Both the position numbers and the translations under genes were made by a program. DNA of 64,000 bases from Irpex lacteus (lineage: Eukaryota > Basidiomycota > Agaricomycetes > Polyporales > Irpicaceae): positions 248,001-312,000 of the forward strand of contig MQVO02000011.1 in assembly GCA_001986395.2 (NCBI GenBank). The letters are read 5' to 3'. Under the pieces are notes generated by a model, which did no database searches, had not been told where the DNA came from, and worked only from the letters and a program-made list of their open reading frames with translations. Shown one piece after another: positions 23,644 to 34,786 of this stretch (positions within the stretch are counted from its first letter, which is position 1; the number at the start of each line of letters is the position of its first letter).

Positions 23644-26600
23644 ATGTCTATTCCCTCGACGTCTTTTCTGCCTAACCTTTCACCTGGAGATGTAGAACAG
23701 GCTGCTCAGGCAGGTACTCTCTGTCATACGAAGATGAGGAACGATTGCTCAACCTAAGACGCAGTTAATACAACAAGCCCTTGCGCCACAAAGCCAGTTG
23801 TCACCTCAAGACCAGAGGAAACTTCAGCAAGATCTGTTTGATCTTCAGAAACGACCAGAGTCATGGGGACTTGTCATTCCGTTCTTGCAGCACTCAGATC
23901 CGAACGTGCAGTTCTTTGGGGCTCATACTGTGCAAGTGAAGATCGCTAGGGATTGGTACGTTGCGCATATGTGGTTTGCAATGTTGAATGATACGACTTT
24001 GACATAGGGATCTATTTCCGCATGAACATGATGCACAGCTGCGCGATCTATTGGTCGCCATAACTGGCCACTCGATTGTCTCCGGGTACAATAAGGTCAT
24101 TCTGCGAAAGCTGTTCGTCGCGGTAAGTACACGCCGCTCCAGCTGAAGGCGAGACATTACTGATGAAAGAATAGATTACATCATTAGCGTTGAAACTTTG
24201 TACTCAGCCAGAATCGGTATGGCCAGAATGGCCAGCATCATGCGTTCAGAGCCTTTCCTCACTTGGAGCTTCCACCGAATCTTTGCTTGACCTGCTCGCT
24301 ATTGTCGCGGAAGAAGTGGAAAGTGCAGATCTACTTGCGCCACAAAAGTATTGCATCGTCATTATTGTCGATCTCTGATTCGCGAAGCTCAAGTCTGCCT
24401 ATCCCATCCCAGAACTCAAATGCGCAGAATGCTCAGTGACGCCGTACCAATGGTCACCCAGGCGATTAGTAGCTGCGTTTCTCGCCCACGGCCTCATCCT
24501 GGTCCGAACGAACTTCGATCCGCTCTCAAATGCTTCGAAGCTTGGTTGCCCAACTTACCGGCCAAGTGAGTATATCCATCACCAGTTTGTGCAGGCGACG
24601 AACGCTCAACTCGACAAGTGATATTACACCACTCATACCGCAGCTGATCGAGATGCTCAAGCCTGTGCCCGGCAGTAATGAATTCGACGAGGACGAGTTT
24701 GTTATGGCTTCCGATTCTTTGCAGGAGATCATGGCTAGGTCTGCCTTATCGGATGGTGCGGGCTCGAAGTCGCTAACTGAACCCCTTTTACTGTGGTGTG
24801 AGCAATATGGCACCGCAATCGTAGATCGCACAATTAGTGGTAAGTATACGACGAAATCTTACATTGATCGCTCTGACCTTTCGACTCCAGAGGGGTATGC
24901 TGACTCTGTATCCCGATCACTGTGCAAACTACTGTCGGGTCTGGGCGACCATTCGACTCAGTACTTCGCTTCCAACCTCGCCTCCTCTGCAAATCCGGCT
25001 CCAGTACTACCGCAGCCCGTCACCACACCGCTGCCTCCAAAATCGCGCCTTGTACAGACTTTCCTGAGACTGCTCATGGCCTATACAGGTATTCCAGGTT
25101 ACTACGGCGTCGACGAGGAAGAGAGCGAGATGACACTTGGCTTCTGGTACTTGTTCCAAGAAAGTTTGTGGAGCTCAGGTCCTGACCCGGACGAAGACGA
25201 AGACGAACCTCCGTCCTCCAAGCTGAGCGGTGAACAGTGGAACGTGTCTAAGGCGGTGTACTTGGAGTTGATTCAGGTTCTGAGGCGAAAGTCGGTATGG
25301 CCGCCGAAGAATGTTTTGCAAGGGTGGCCAAGAGGTTCGTGTCATGGTTTCACCACTAGAATCTTGCTGAGCTTTGTTTTTAGATCAAAAGGATAAATTC
25401 CAGGCGTACGTATCCACAGAAGATATTTCCCCATTTCTATCTAACAAAGCTTTCAACAATAGTTATAGACGGGACGTCGGCGACACACTACTGAATGCGT
25501 GAGTTTCTATCGAGCTGGGGAAATTTATCATAAGCTCAGTACGATGCAACTAGCTATTATATCCTGCGCGATGACCTCCTGGCCTTTTACGTGAACGATC
25601 TTGCCCAACGGTTGTCCCAACAACACCCGCAATGGGAGGTAAGTTGTTATAATGCACGTAACGAGACAAACTGAGTGAACCTCTCGAACATAGGAAATTG
25701 AGGCGACGCTCCATTGTACTATGGCCGTACAAGAAGGCGTCCCAATCGAAGACAACCCCCATCTCGTTCGTCTGTTTGGTCCGGAAATACTGGGAAGGTT
25801 ACCAACCTCTGGAGGTACCCGTGTTAGGCGCACAGCTGTGCTCTTGATTGGTGAGTGATAAGGTCTACAGAAACTGTATGAGACATTGAACTTCGTACAG
25901 GTGCATACGCGACGTGGTTTACCACTCAATTCACTCAGCCACCCGGCTCAGGATCGACTTCACTTCTCATGAATGCCATATCATACGTTGTGTCCGCCCT
26001 TCCAGAAGCAGCGTTATGCCTCCCTGCTGCAAACTCCCTTCGTGACATCTGCGACGCTAATCGGACAGCACTTGCGCCGCATATCTCTGCCTTTGGCGAG
26101 CTACATGCTGGACTTGCGAACATACCGGTACGACTGCTTTTGAGTAGATATTGTATGATCGGGGCTTACACTACTTCCAGGACACGGAGAAGGGCAAAGT
26201 ACTGCAGTCGATTGCTAGCGTAATCCAGGCGTTGCCACCGGAGGAAGAGATCCCTCCTATCGAAGTGAGATTTACCACAACTTGTCTCATTTGCAGTAAC
26301 TCATGGTCATCAAGGCTATCGTCAATCCTGTAGTAGCGAAACTTTATCAAGCCTTGCAATCATCCGCCCAGGTATGTGACACTGGCCGTTGATTGAGATT
26401 GCTGTTAACGAGTCGTCATAGCTCCCAGACGAAGCTAGAACACTGGTCTACCAACAGCTGCAGATAATCACTGGTGTCGCTCGCGGTCTGACACGCACAA
26501 ACGATTCGCTTCTCATTTTCGACGATTCTCCCGACGTCAAACAAGAGACAGAACACATGAAGCGTGCAAGGGATGATCCACGCACAATACAGCTGCGTGA

Positions 26601-27839
26601 GAGCATCTTGGACGCCATCCGGAAAACTGTAGATCTCTGGTCAACGGACGCCACTATCAGCTACGTACGTCTCTACACATGAATATCCACGAATACCACT
26701 GAGGCTGCTCCAGGCGTTGAGCGAATTGTTCAAAGCCATAACCTCGTTACCAACGGATGTTACTATCTTGTCGCTATCCCCTGGGCCCCTCCTGGAACTG
26801 ATTTGCCTAGCGGCTCGAAAACAATTGACCGCAGTCTGGCTGAGCCTTGCGACTATGCTCATAATCCAACTCAACCCTCCGTCTCTCCTTCCGACCACGT
26901 TCAAATCAATACCCAGCTCTGAAGCCCACAACATCGTGCTGAATGTGCTAATATCACTGTTGCAAACATCTTTGACATTCTTCAGCCAGCCTGGATCCAT
27001 GAAAGAAGTACGTTTACATCTTTGAATAATAGGCTGCGTTCACTTATCGGACTTTTAGAACCCAGAGATTGTACAGGCATTCTTCAGCTCCCTCGAAACG
27101 GTGAGAGAAAATCGCGAATTACGTGTCACATTGAGGCCCCTGATCTTTCCTGTGTATAGATCGCCCAACACTTCGTCTCAGTGTTCTATCAACTTCCACC
27201 GGACCTTTTTGACGCGTTGATGCAATGCGCGATCGGATCCCTCGCGCTCCAGGAACGCTACGCACTGGTTTCTTCTTGCACTTTCTTGGTTCGCGGCATC
27301 GTTCTCAGACCCTTTTATCATGCACTGATCCCTCAAATTAGGCTTCGTTGATCAACCGGACGGCAGCTGCTGAAAGCCTAGATGAAGCAAAGAATGTATT
27401 TGCACAGAATCATGGGAAGAACATCATGCATGCTATTCTCAGCGGATTCGCCGCCGTTGCACCTCGGACGGCGACACCAAATCTCATTGAACTACTCTCA
27501 ACATTCATCACTCGTTACCCCCTTCAGAGCAAGGAATGGATCAATGAGATCCTTTACTCCGTAAGCATTATTCCTATATCTGCCTTGATACTCTACTAAT
27601 GCCGAGGGTACACTCAGCCGGACTTCACTCCTTCGAAAGCGACACCCGAAGCAAAGGATAAATTTGTCAGAACAATTTTCAGGTATGTTGACTTACACGA
27701 ATGACGTTCGACACGGTGCTAACATCTCAACCACAGTTCTCGCTCTCTTCGGAGGACCCGAGAAGCTGCACAACAATTCATTCTGGTCGCACGAGGCCTC
27801 GAAGGAACGAGCTTTGGGTATTCCTCTGTGACAATGTAA
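23644..27839 (+). CDS. Importin-beta family karyopherin, Kap122/importin-13-like
   Basis: Nuclear transport receptor made of HEAT repeats. The first exon reads MSIPSTSFLPNLSPGDVEQA (ATG at 23644). The next gives the N-terminal importin-beta pattern QQDLFDLQKRPESWGLVIPF and NVQFFGAHTVQVKIARDW (near 23820-23960). Many exons with amphipathic helices follow, including an acidic insertion (PDPDEDEDEP, near 25185). The last exon ends with RGLEGTSFGYSSVTM at 27839. The total of roughly 1000 residues fits importin-13/Kap122; transportin-3/Mtr10 is the closest alternative. The first intron has no good GT donor at the needed frame; a GC donor (CAG|GCAGGT, near 23710) would solve it. There are more than a dozen introns, and I did not settle all of them. 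Confidence 0.8.
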
Positions 27840-28016
27840 ACTCCAATTGCCGCTGGAGGCTCGCGTCAGACATATAAGGATAGTTTATGTGTATAATTGA
27901 CATTATCACTCGCACGTAATTCATGGAAAAGTTGATCGCTGTATTCTCAAGGCAAACTAGCTAGTCACAAGGCGCACAAGGACAACACGCGTCTCGACAG
28001 GAAGGTCAAACTAGCT

Positions 28017-29939
28017 TTATTGAATGTTATCCTCGGGTGTAGCTTCGTGGACGTCGGAAGAACGCTTTCTCCTCTCCTTCAATACGCTGCTCGCAAACTG
28101 CTCTTGATCCGTCCACGCCTCAGAGTGCGAACTCGCAGTTTTGGATATCGAGGACATCACAGACTGCGCCCGATTACGTATTGAACCAGCTTGCTCCCCA
28201 GTTTGTTCCCTACTGGACTCCGCCGCTGCATGGTCGAGATCCCTTCCGCGGAACGCTTGTTGCAATGAGGATTGAGACCCAGAGCGAGACATTGGGATGT
28301 GAGGTAATCCGAAGCCTGTTGACGGAGGTTCCACGCGAGAAGCGCTTGCGGTGGAATACACACTGCTAGCTCTTGACAGAGTACCGCGATCGCGATTCTT
28401 CACTACGGCCAAAGGAGGGACAGGAAGGTTCAATTCGGGGTCACTGGCATGACGCTGGTAAGCTGCCCCAGAAAGCCAGGTAGATTGGTTGTTCAGGTCG
28501 ATAACCCGTCCTGCACTGGAGGTGTAGCAGCTTTGAGCAGTTTGGGACTGGGCGGAACTCTGTCTGGACATAGCTTGGGCTCCTTGACGCGAGGCAGGGT
28601 TGACTTTCACCGGCTCAGCAGTATAACAGTCATCCTGCGATGCCATGCTGGTATTGCCGCCTACTACAACCTGAAATGCGTTGAAGATATTAGATCGCAG
28701 TGAGGAAACCCAGGTATCCGATGGAGCCTTGGCGTCCGGCATGCCACCAGACTGTCGAGCGTATTCATCGTTCGAGAAATAGTACGGATCTTTCTTCTCC
28801 TCGGGGATAGTCGAGTTATCGGAGTTATTGCGTGCCGAAGGCCACGGATGCTTTAACATTCCAAAGTCATCGAGCGAGGTATTTGGACCCTCCGTAGAGC
28901 CGCTCTGCTGACCTGCAATCATACCTAAGCGCGAGGTCGCACGGCTATCGCCTGGAACATAGTTGGCCACTCTGAGTGAACCCATCTCCGGCGCGAGGTC
29001 GTACACGCTTTGATGGAGCTCTTTCGATACTAGTCTGTATGGGCTTTGAGGCATAGGAACGTGGTGCGAATCGTGCATAATTTCATCCCTACCCACGAGA
29101 CCCGGAGGTAGAGGAAGCACTGAATGGATGCTTGGTGCAGACTTCTCGTCTTGGCCGTAGTAGGAACCTGTGTAGTAGCCGTCTTCGATCTGACGATCAT
29201 TGTGGTCCCATGGCCATGCGGTCCTTTCAACCAGCTCCTGGCGGCGCGATTTGGCGCGTATCTTCGTGAACCAGACAACCAGAGAGACCACTAGAGCAAA
29301 CCCAGCTAGAACAGCAAACACTATAGCCACACTCAGGCTTGACCCATGGTGGACCGATCCCGTAGAACTTGAGGAGGTTTCGACGGGATAGACAACACTT
29401 GAAGATGCAGGTACGTTTGTTGTCTGAGAAGCTGATGCTGAGATCACAGAAGATAGCATGGCCATTGATGTTGGTGCGACGGAGAAGGGTACGGATGTGA
29501 CAGAAGAAGGCATACTCGCGCTAGAGGCCACCATCGAGGTGGAGAATGCAGCAAGGGAAGGTGGTGGTGCTGCACTAGAGGAGATAGTTACGGAAATCGC
29601 TTGGACAGAAACCGCAGGTACAGCAGTACTCTCCGAAGCTGCGGATGTTCCTGTAAAACTGACAATCTAGAAAGACGTCAACTATCATATAGTATATTCG
29701 TGCCGTTCTGTACTTACGACTGGCTGCTTCGGCTGATTGGGTAGAGCATGGGCTGTGTCCCCTGGATCTGCAGGAATTCTACCCACTACTGGTTCCGGGA
29801 TCGCAGGGGCAGCATTTCCAGCAGCATGAGCCTCGACCAGTTCTCCGCTAGGACCTATCATGAGAGCATCGTTCCGGAGTCGAAAAGAGGAGAAACGGGT
29901 AGCACGCAAAGCGTGTTGATTGCGAGTTTGTGCTGGCAT
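28017..29939 (-). CDS. Single-pass membrane protein with Ser/Thr-rich ectodomain
   Basis: I do not recognise the family. From the ATG at 29939 (MPAQTRNQHALRATRF) the first exon encodes about 75 residues. After one intron (near 29672-29719) comes a long Ser/Thr/Val/Ala-rich stretch likely to be O-glycosylated, then one membrane helix (VAIVFAVLAGFALVVSLVVWF, near 29290) followed by basic residues (TKIRAKSRRQELVERT). The C-terminal half is hydrophilic and Ser-rich, ending at 28017. The layout resembles fungal wall-stress sensors or mucin-like proteins with a cytoplasmic tail, but there is no clear N-terminal signal peptide at the chosen start. An upstream exon with a signal is possible: the frame stays open without an ATG to about 30030, with LPRLLFSVILPLLCRLA encoded there. 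It is transcribed away from QCR2. Confidence 0.65.
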
Positions 29940-30385
29940 AGCATGGAAAGAGAGAGTACGCGCCAGGCGACAGAGCAAAGGTAAGATAACAGAGAAGAGT
30001 AAACGAGGCAGGATCCGGTCCTGGATACTAACAAGAGGGCGGTGAGCAGATACTTATTAGCGTGCGCTGAGGCTGACTGTAGGCCACAGAATTCGAGTCA
30101 GCCATTCGGCCATTCATCCGCAATACGTTTGGTCTTATGGTGCTTCAATAAATCCATAGGACCACTTGAGTGTACGAATAAAAGAAGAAAAGTTGTTACA
30201 ACGCAATTCCCTTCGACTCCGGTGTGAGACTGGTGGTTGTAGAAAGACAAGTACTATGCCGCTCCTCCCGCCTTGATGCGCCGCTATGCTTACCTAATCC
30301 CGCCGTCGGCCAATTGCGGAGGACGCTTTACGGGCTGGTGAGCGTCAACGACGTTAACACCGACTCTTCCTACAACCTCCTCACC
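29940..30385. promoter_or_regulatory. Divergent promoter region, membrane protein and QCR2
   Basis: About 450 bases separate the divergent starts at 29939 (minus) and 30386 (plus), so both promoters lie here. CCAAT-type boxes in both directions are visible (GCCAATTGCGG near 30309). Such boxes often serve respiratory genes through the HAP complex, but this link is an inference. Confidence 0.4.
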
Positions 30386-31866
30386 ATGCTCGCCGCCCGA
30401 ACGTCCGCCGTACGCAGCGCGTCGCGAGTTGCGCGCAACTTTGCAACAGTCGTTGACTCTGCTGGCGTAAAAGTTGCTGCAGTCGACAACGGAGAAGCTA
30501 CCTCTTCCGTAACATTCCTCGTGAAGGCCGGCAGTCGTTTCGAAAACAAACCTGGTGTTGCCCATGCCCTCCAAAACTTTGCCTTCAAGGTACTACAATA
30601 CATCTTGGTCATTTATTCGTGCATTGACGTGTGCTACAGAGCACCAGCAAGCGTTCGGGACTCGCGACCGTCCGTGCCGCTGAATTGTACGGCGGTGTTC
30701 TGTCCTCTTCTCTTTCGAGAGAACATTTGGCCCTGACCGCCGAGTTCTTGAGGGGTGACGAGTGAGTATTCTTGAGAATTATGTTGTACATAGCTGACTC
30801 TTCGTAGGGAGTACTTCGTTGATGTGCTCTCCTCCTTCATTACGAGCGCCAAATTCACCCGACACGAGCTGCTTGAATCCGTCGCTCCGGTCTGTGCCTC
30901 TGAGTCCATCGCCGCCGCCTCAAATCCTGCTACTCGTGCCATCGAGCTTGCCCATGCTCTTGCTTTCCGCACTGGACTTGGTGCCCCCCTTCTCTCCACC
31001 GAGCACGGTCACGTCGACACTGAACTCGTCAAGTCATACGCATCCTCCGTCTTCGGCAAGGGCAACATTGCCGTACTCGGAACGGGTATCTCACAGGATG
31101 CCTTGACCAAGCTCGTTGAGAAGTCCCTCACCTCTCTCTCCGCCTCTGCCACTCCTTCCACTTCTCCTTCGTCTTACTTCGGTGGAGAGACTCGGGTGGA
31201 CGCACACGGTGCGACTGAGACTGTCTTCCTTGGCTTTGGCACTGCTGGATCGCCTGCACCGGAGCTCGCTGTGCTGGCCGCCCATCTCGACCCTCAACCT
31301 TCCGTGAAGTGGTCGGAGGGCACATCACCAATCACTGGCATCCCATTGGGCGCGTCCGTCAAGTCGGTCTACCTCCCTTACTCCGACGCTACCCTGTTTG
31401 GTCTGCTTGTACAAGGACAGACTGCTGAGGATGTCAAGGCTGCAGGAAAGGCTGCCGTTGCTGCATTGAAGGATGCCAGCAACATCAAGGCTGAGGACGT
31501 TAAGAAGGCCGTCGCTAAAGCGAAGTTTACTGCGGCGAACTCGCTTGATAGCCGTAGCGGCCTCGTTTCTGTTCTTGGTAGCAAGGTATACAGTTCAAGT
31601 CGATCTCATTTCCAGAACCCGCTGACCCCGATTTCGTACAGGTGCTCGCTGGTGCTTCCGCTTCTGTCACCGAATCTATATCTGCCCTCGATAAGGTTGA
31701 CGCATCTGCGCTCGCCAAGGTATGTTCGGTTCTGTCATATATGATGAGACGGAATAATTAAGTTTGAACTTTACAGGCAACTTCGTCTCTGCTCAAGGCA
31801 AAGCCTACCTACGTCGCTGTTGGTGATATCAAGACACTGCCTTACGCGGACGAACTCGGGCTATAA
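30386..31866 (+). CDS. QCR2: Cytochrome bc1 complex core subunit 2 (QCR2)
   Basis: Core protein of mitochondrial respiratory complex III, related to processing-peptidase subunits but without the zinc site. The ATG at 30386 opens a typical mitochondrial targeting sequence (MLAARTSAVRSASRVARNFA). The peptidase-M16-like fold follows: VTFLVKAGSRFENKPGVAHA, then LSREHLALTAEFLRG, SSFITSAKFTRHELLE and FGKGNIAVLGTGIS. The C-terminal half has VKSVYLPYSDATLFGLLVQG, and short final exons end YADELGL at 31866. The HxxEH zinc motif of active peptidases is absent, as expected. Four introns were resolved. Codon use is strongly C-biased, as in highly expressed genes. Length (about 420 residues) fits the family. 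Confidence 0.9.
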
Positions 31867-32162
31867 TGTGTTCTCTCTAGACTAGATTTTGTCTGTTGGT
31901 CGACCTGACTTGAAATCAACTTACGTCACATTTTAAGTATTGACAGCCTTTGCCGTGCTCTCGCTTCTTGCGAATCTGAGCTTACATTACAAATTCTCAG
32001 GCAGAAGTGTTACATACGAGCGTTCCGAGCGACGACTTCCTGAAGTTCCGGCTGTATACATGGCATATGGCATAATTGCATTTGAGCTTCGGGTAGGCAT
32101 ATATCATACATGAACGGCGGTACACAAATTACAACATCACGACACAAAGATTTGTTCACTCC
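31867..32162. other. Convergent intergenic region
   Basis: Shared 3' region between QCR2 (plus) and the methyltransferase gene (minus). No gene or clear element is seen. Confidence 0.4.
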
Positions 32163-33700
32163 TCAGACGCGAACCTTGATAGCGCGGACTGTGAAGTACT
32201 TGCACACCAGTCCGCGCACCTCGTACATTTCGCGAATGAAACCGTAAACGACATCCTGAACTTGAGCAGGATCGCAACCTGCCTCGACCATCATCAACCC
32301 CATGGATTGGGCGTACCGGACGAGAGTCTCTCTGTACCAAAACCCAATTGACTGTAGTTCGGGGTTGCTGTGCCAGGGCCCGACAGGCATTTCGTACACG
32401 CGAGCCTTGACGCGCTTGAAGTGTCCAGATTCTTCCATGATACGAGGAATGTGACGGGCGATCGGGCGAATACCACGCTCAAGAAGAGTTTCCTGAACCA
32501 TACGATAGAACCGGCAGGTCCTATGGGCGTGCTCAGCTGGGTTCATTCCCCCAGCCATCTCTGCGGACCGACCCCATTCACAAGCCAAGAAGAGTCCGCC
32601 GGGGCGCAAGACTCGAGCGACCTGGTCGACCACACCAGGATAATCATGTACCTGAATAAGACGGTGACGTTAATTACACGTCGGCGCCTTCATGCCAGGA
32701 GTGAGCCTCTTACCGCCATTGAGATGGATCTGGCGTGCACGAGATCGAACGTGCCGTTGTTGTAGCGGAACGGCTCGTTGACATCCGCCATTTCGAAGCG
32801 AACGTTGTCGGGGGATGACGAGTGGCGATGGGTACTGTATTATAGAACATGTGTGTCAATGCCGTGGATCAGGCTAGAAGACAGCGCTAGCGCAGAAACA
32901 TACGCACCAATGTCAAGGCCATCAAACCTCACATGAGGAAAGTCCCTGGCCATGTCAAGCACCCTTCGATGGTCATGGTGAGGGCTTGATTCAACTTTTC
33001 CACAACTGAACGACGTACCACTGTCCCGTCCCCGTGCCCAGATCCAAAACACGTCTCTGCACCCCAGCTCGGGGCCGAAGCACCTGCGAAACTGGTCCTC
33101 GGCAGTGAGCTCCTATGAGGGCGTGCAGTAAGACGTGTTGCCCGTTTAGTCGCTGATAGTAGTGATAACGGCTTGTCAGCGAGAGTGAACGTTGGATTTA
33201 GATGACAAGACTCACTTGCTGCTCGTGCGCATCCACGGGCAAGGGATACGGCGAGCTACCATGAGAATGGAAGAGGTGACCGTGCCGCTCATCGAAGTAG
33301 GATGGGAAGTCGGCCTGGTCTAACTCTGTGATGTCCGAGGACGTGTCGGACTCGTCGGAAAGAGTCGACATGCCTTCGTCGGAATCGCGTGTGCGGTCAG
33401 AGTCTGAGCTGTCCAAGAGCTCCGAGGGGGGAAGTTGGATAGCCATAGGTGATGGTGGGCGGGGTGAAGTCAAGCGAGGAACCTCGAAGGGCAAGGGCGA
33501 ATGTTGAGGCCCTTGATACCCTTGAGGCGGACTGCTGAGCAAGTATCAGAACTCCGATCTCAATTGAGAGCGCGATCACTAGTGCTGGTGCATGCGATGA
33601 TGACTCAGGGCAGCACGAGACGGGCACTCACCGCGGCGACACTGGAACCTGAGACGTGCTGTGCGGGTTGATTTCAATGTTGTGCGCTCTGTGAGAGAAG
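32163..33700 (-). CDS. SAM-dependent methyltransferase, LaeA/UMTA-like
   Basis: Putative class I methyltransferase of the fungal LaeA-like group, some of which control secondary metabolism and development. On the minus strand, the N-terminal part is acidic and Ser-rich (SDESDTSSDITELDQADFP). After an intron come RVLDLGTGTGQW (near 33040), the SAM-binding loop, then DMARDFPHVRFDGLDIG, FEMADVNEPF, FDLVHARSISM and ARVLRPGGLFLACEW, matching motifs I to post-III. The C-terminal helical region ends with YFTVRAIKVRV at 32163. At least five introns were resolved. The first exon was not settled: an exon reading HNIEINPHSTSQVPVSP (near 33680) needs an ATG exon just upstream, perhaps near 33730. The boundary at 33700 is therefore approximate. 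Confidence 0.8.
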
Positions 33701-34786
33701 ATGATTGCAGTGAGCAAAGAACGAGGACAGGCATGTCAGTCGTGAAATGGTGCACCTAAAAGGGAACAAGACTCAGGTGAGCGAGTGGGTGCGAGCTGGG
33801 GAGGGCCAAGAACGACCATCCGATTGGTAGATCGCACTACGCCGACATGGGCAGAACAAAAAAGCGGGACTTAGACTGGAGGTGGCGGCAGGACTGAAGT
33901 CCGCGAAATTGGAAGTCAGACCCAGTCGGACCCATGGGCTTTTTTGGAACATAGATGGTCGCGAGGGGACAGTATGACCGTCAGGGACTGGGGGAGGAGT
34001 TCGGGCAGCGAATAATCAGCAGCTATCGCTCCCGTTCATCACGCAAAATCAGGGCTAAGAAGAAACAGAAATACAGGGAATGCACATCAAACCAACCCGG
34101 GCGGAGAGGGAAACGTGAGATTGATACGAGATGTGGGATTTCACCTGACTTCTTGAGTACATATTCGAGCGCTGCTTAGTGCATTTTCGGTCTAGATTCT
34201 TGACGGCCCCGAGGCGATTCTGCCACGAACGATGGGGACTCTTGGGGAGTTGACACGCAGCAGAAGTGAGGCAGATGATGCATACTCCCACGCTGAGTTG
34301 TAGGTCCTTATTTGTTTGGTCAGAGCCTGCGCCGTCGGCTCACACCAATAGCTTTGTTGTAACGACCTCCACGTAGCTGTTTACCGAACGTGTTCCCGAC
34401 GTTGCGAAAATGCTTGCAGGAATGCATGGCATAAACCGTATGGTCTATCACGGTCACGACAGCTACAAAAACGCGCGCGATATAAGCATAGTGAGCTGTC
34501 ATGTTGGAAATTGGAAGTTTAAACGTCTGTCTTACCATTCCATATCCCTCCACTATCTCTGATGTAGCGCGACCTGCCATATGCACTGAAAGCTTAGACC
34601 TTGTTAGCAATGCCTTCATGCCTGGTGGTGGTGACAACGAGTCATTTGTCCCGATCTGTTTTCCAAAATAGGCAGGTGCGGGGAGCGGACTCCCAATTCT
34701 TAGGTCTTAGTAGATGGTCAAAGCCTCGCGCCCTTCATTAATTGATCAACGACCACAATCTCCTCCCTTATGCTACCATACCGAAG
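33701..34786. promoter_or_regulatory. Divergent intergenic region before the polymerase gene
   Basis: About 1 kb between the divergent methyltransferase and DNA polymerase genes, so both promoters should lie here. A CCAAT box in reverse (CGATTGGTAG) is near 33818. A 105-residue frame on the minus strand (34320-34637) has one good donor site inside but no recognisable domain, so I do not call it a gene. Confidence 0.4.

Noticed and set aside
34320..34637. Possible small gene on the minus strand with an internal donor site
   Set aside because: No recognisable domain, no clear acceptor partner, and it sits in a divergent promoter region.
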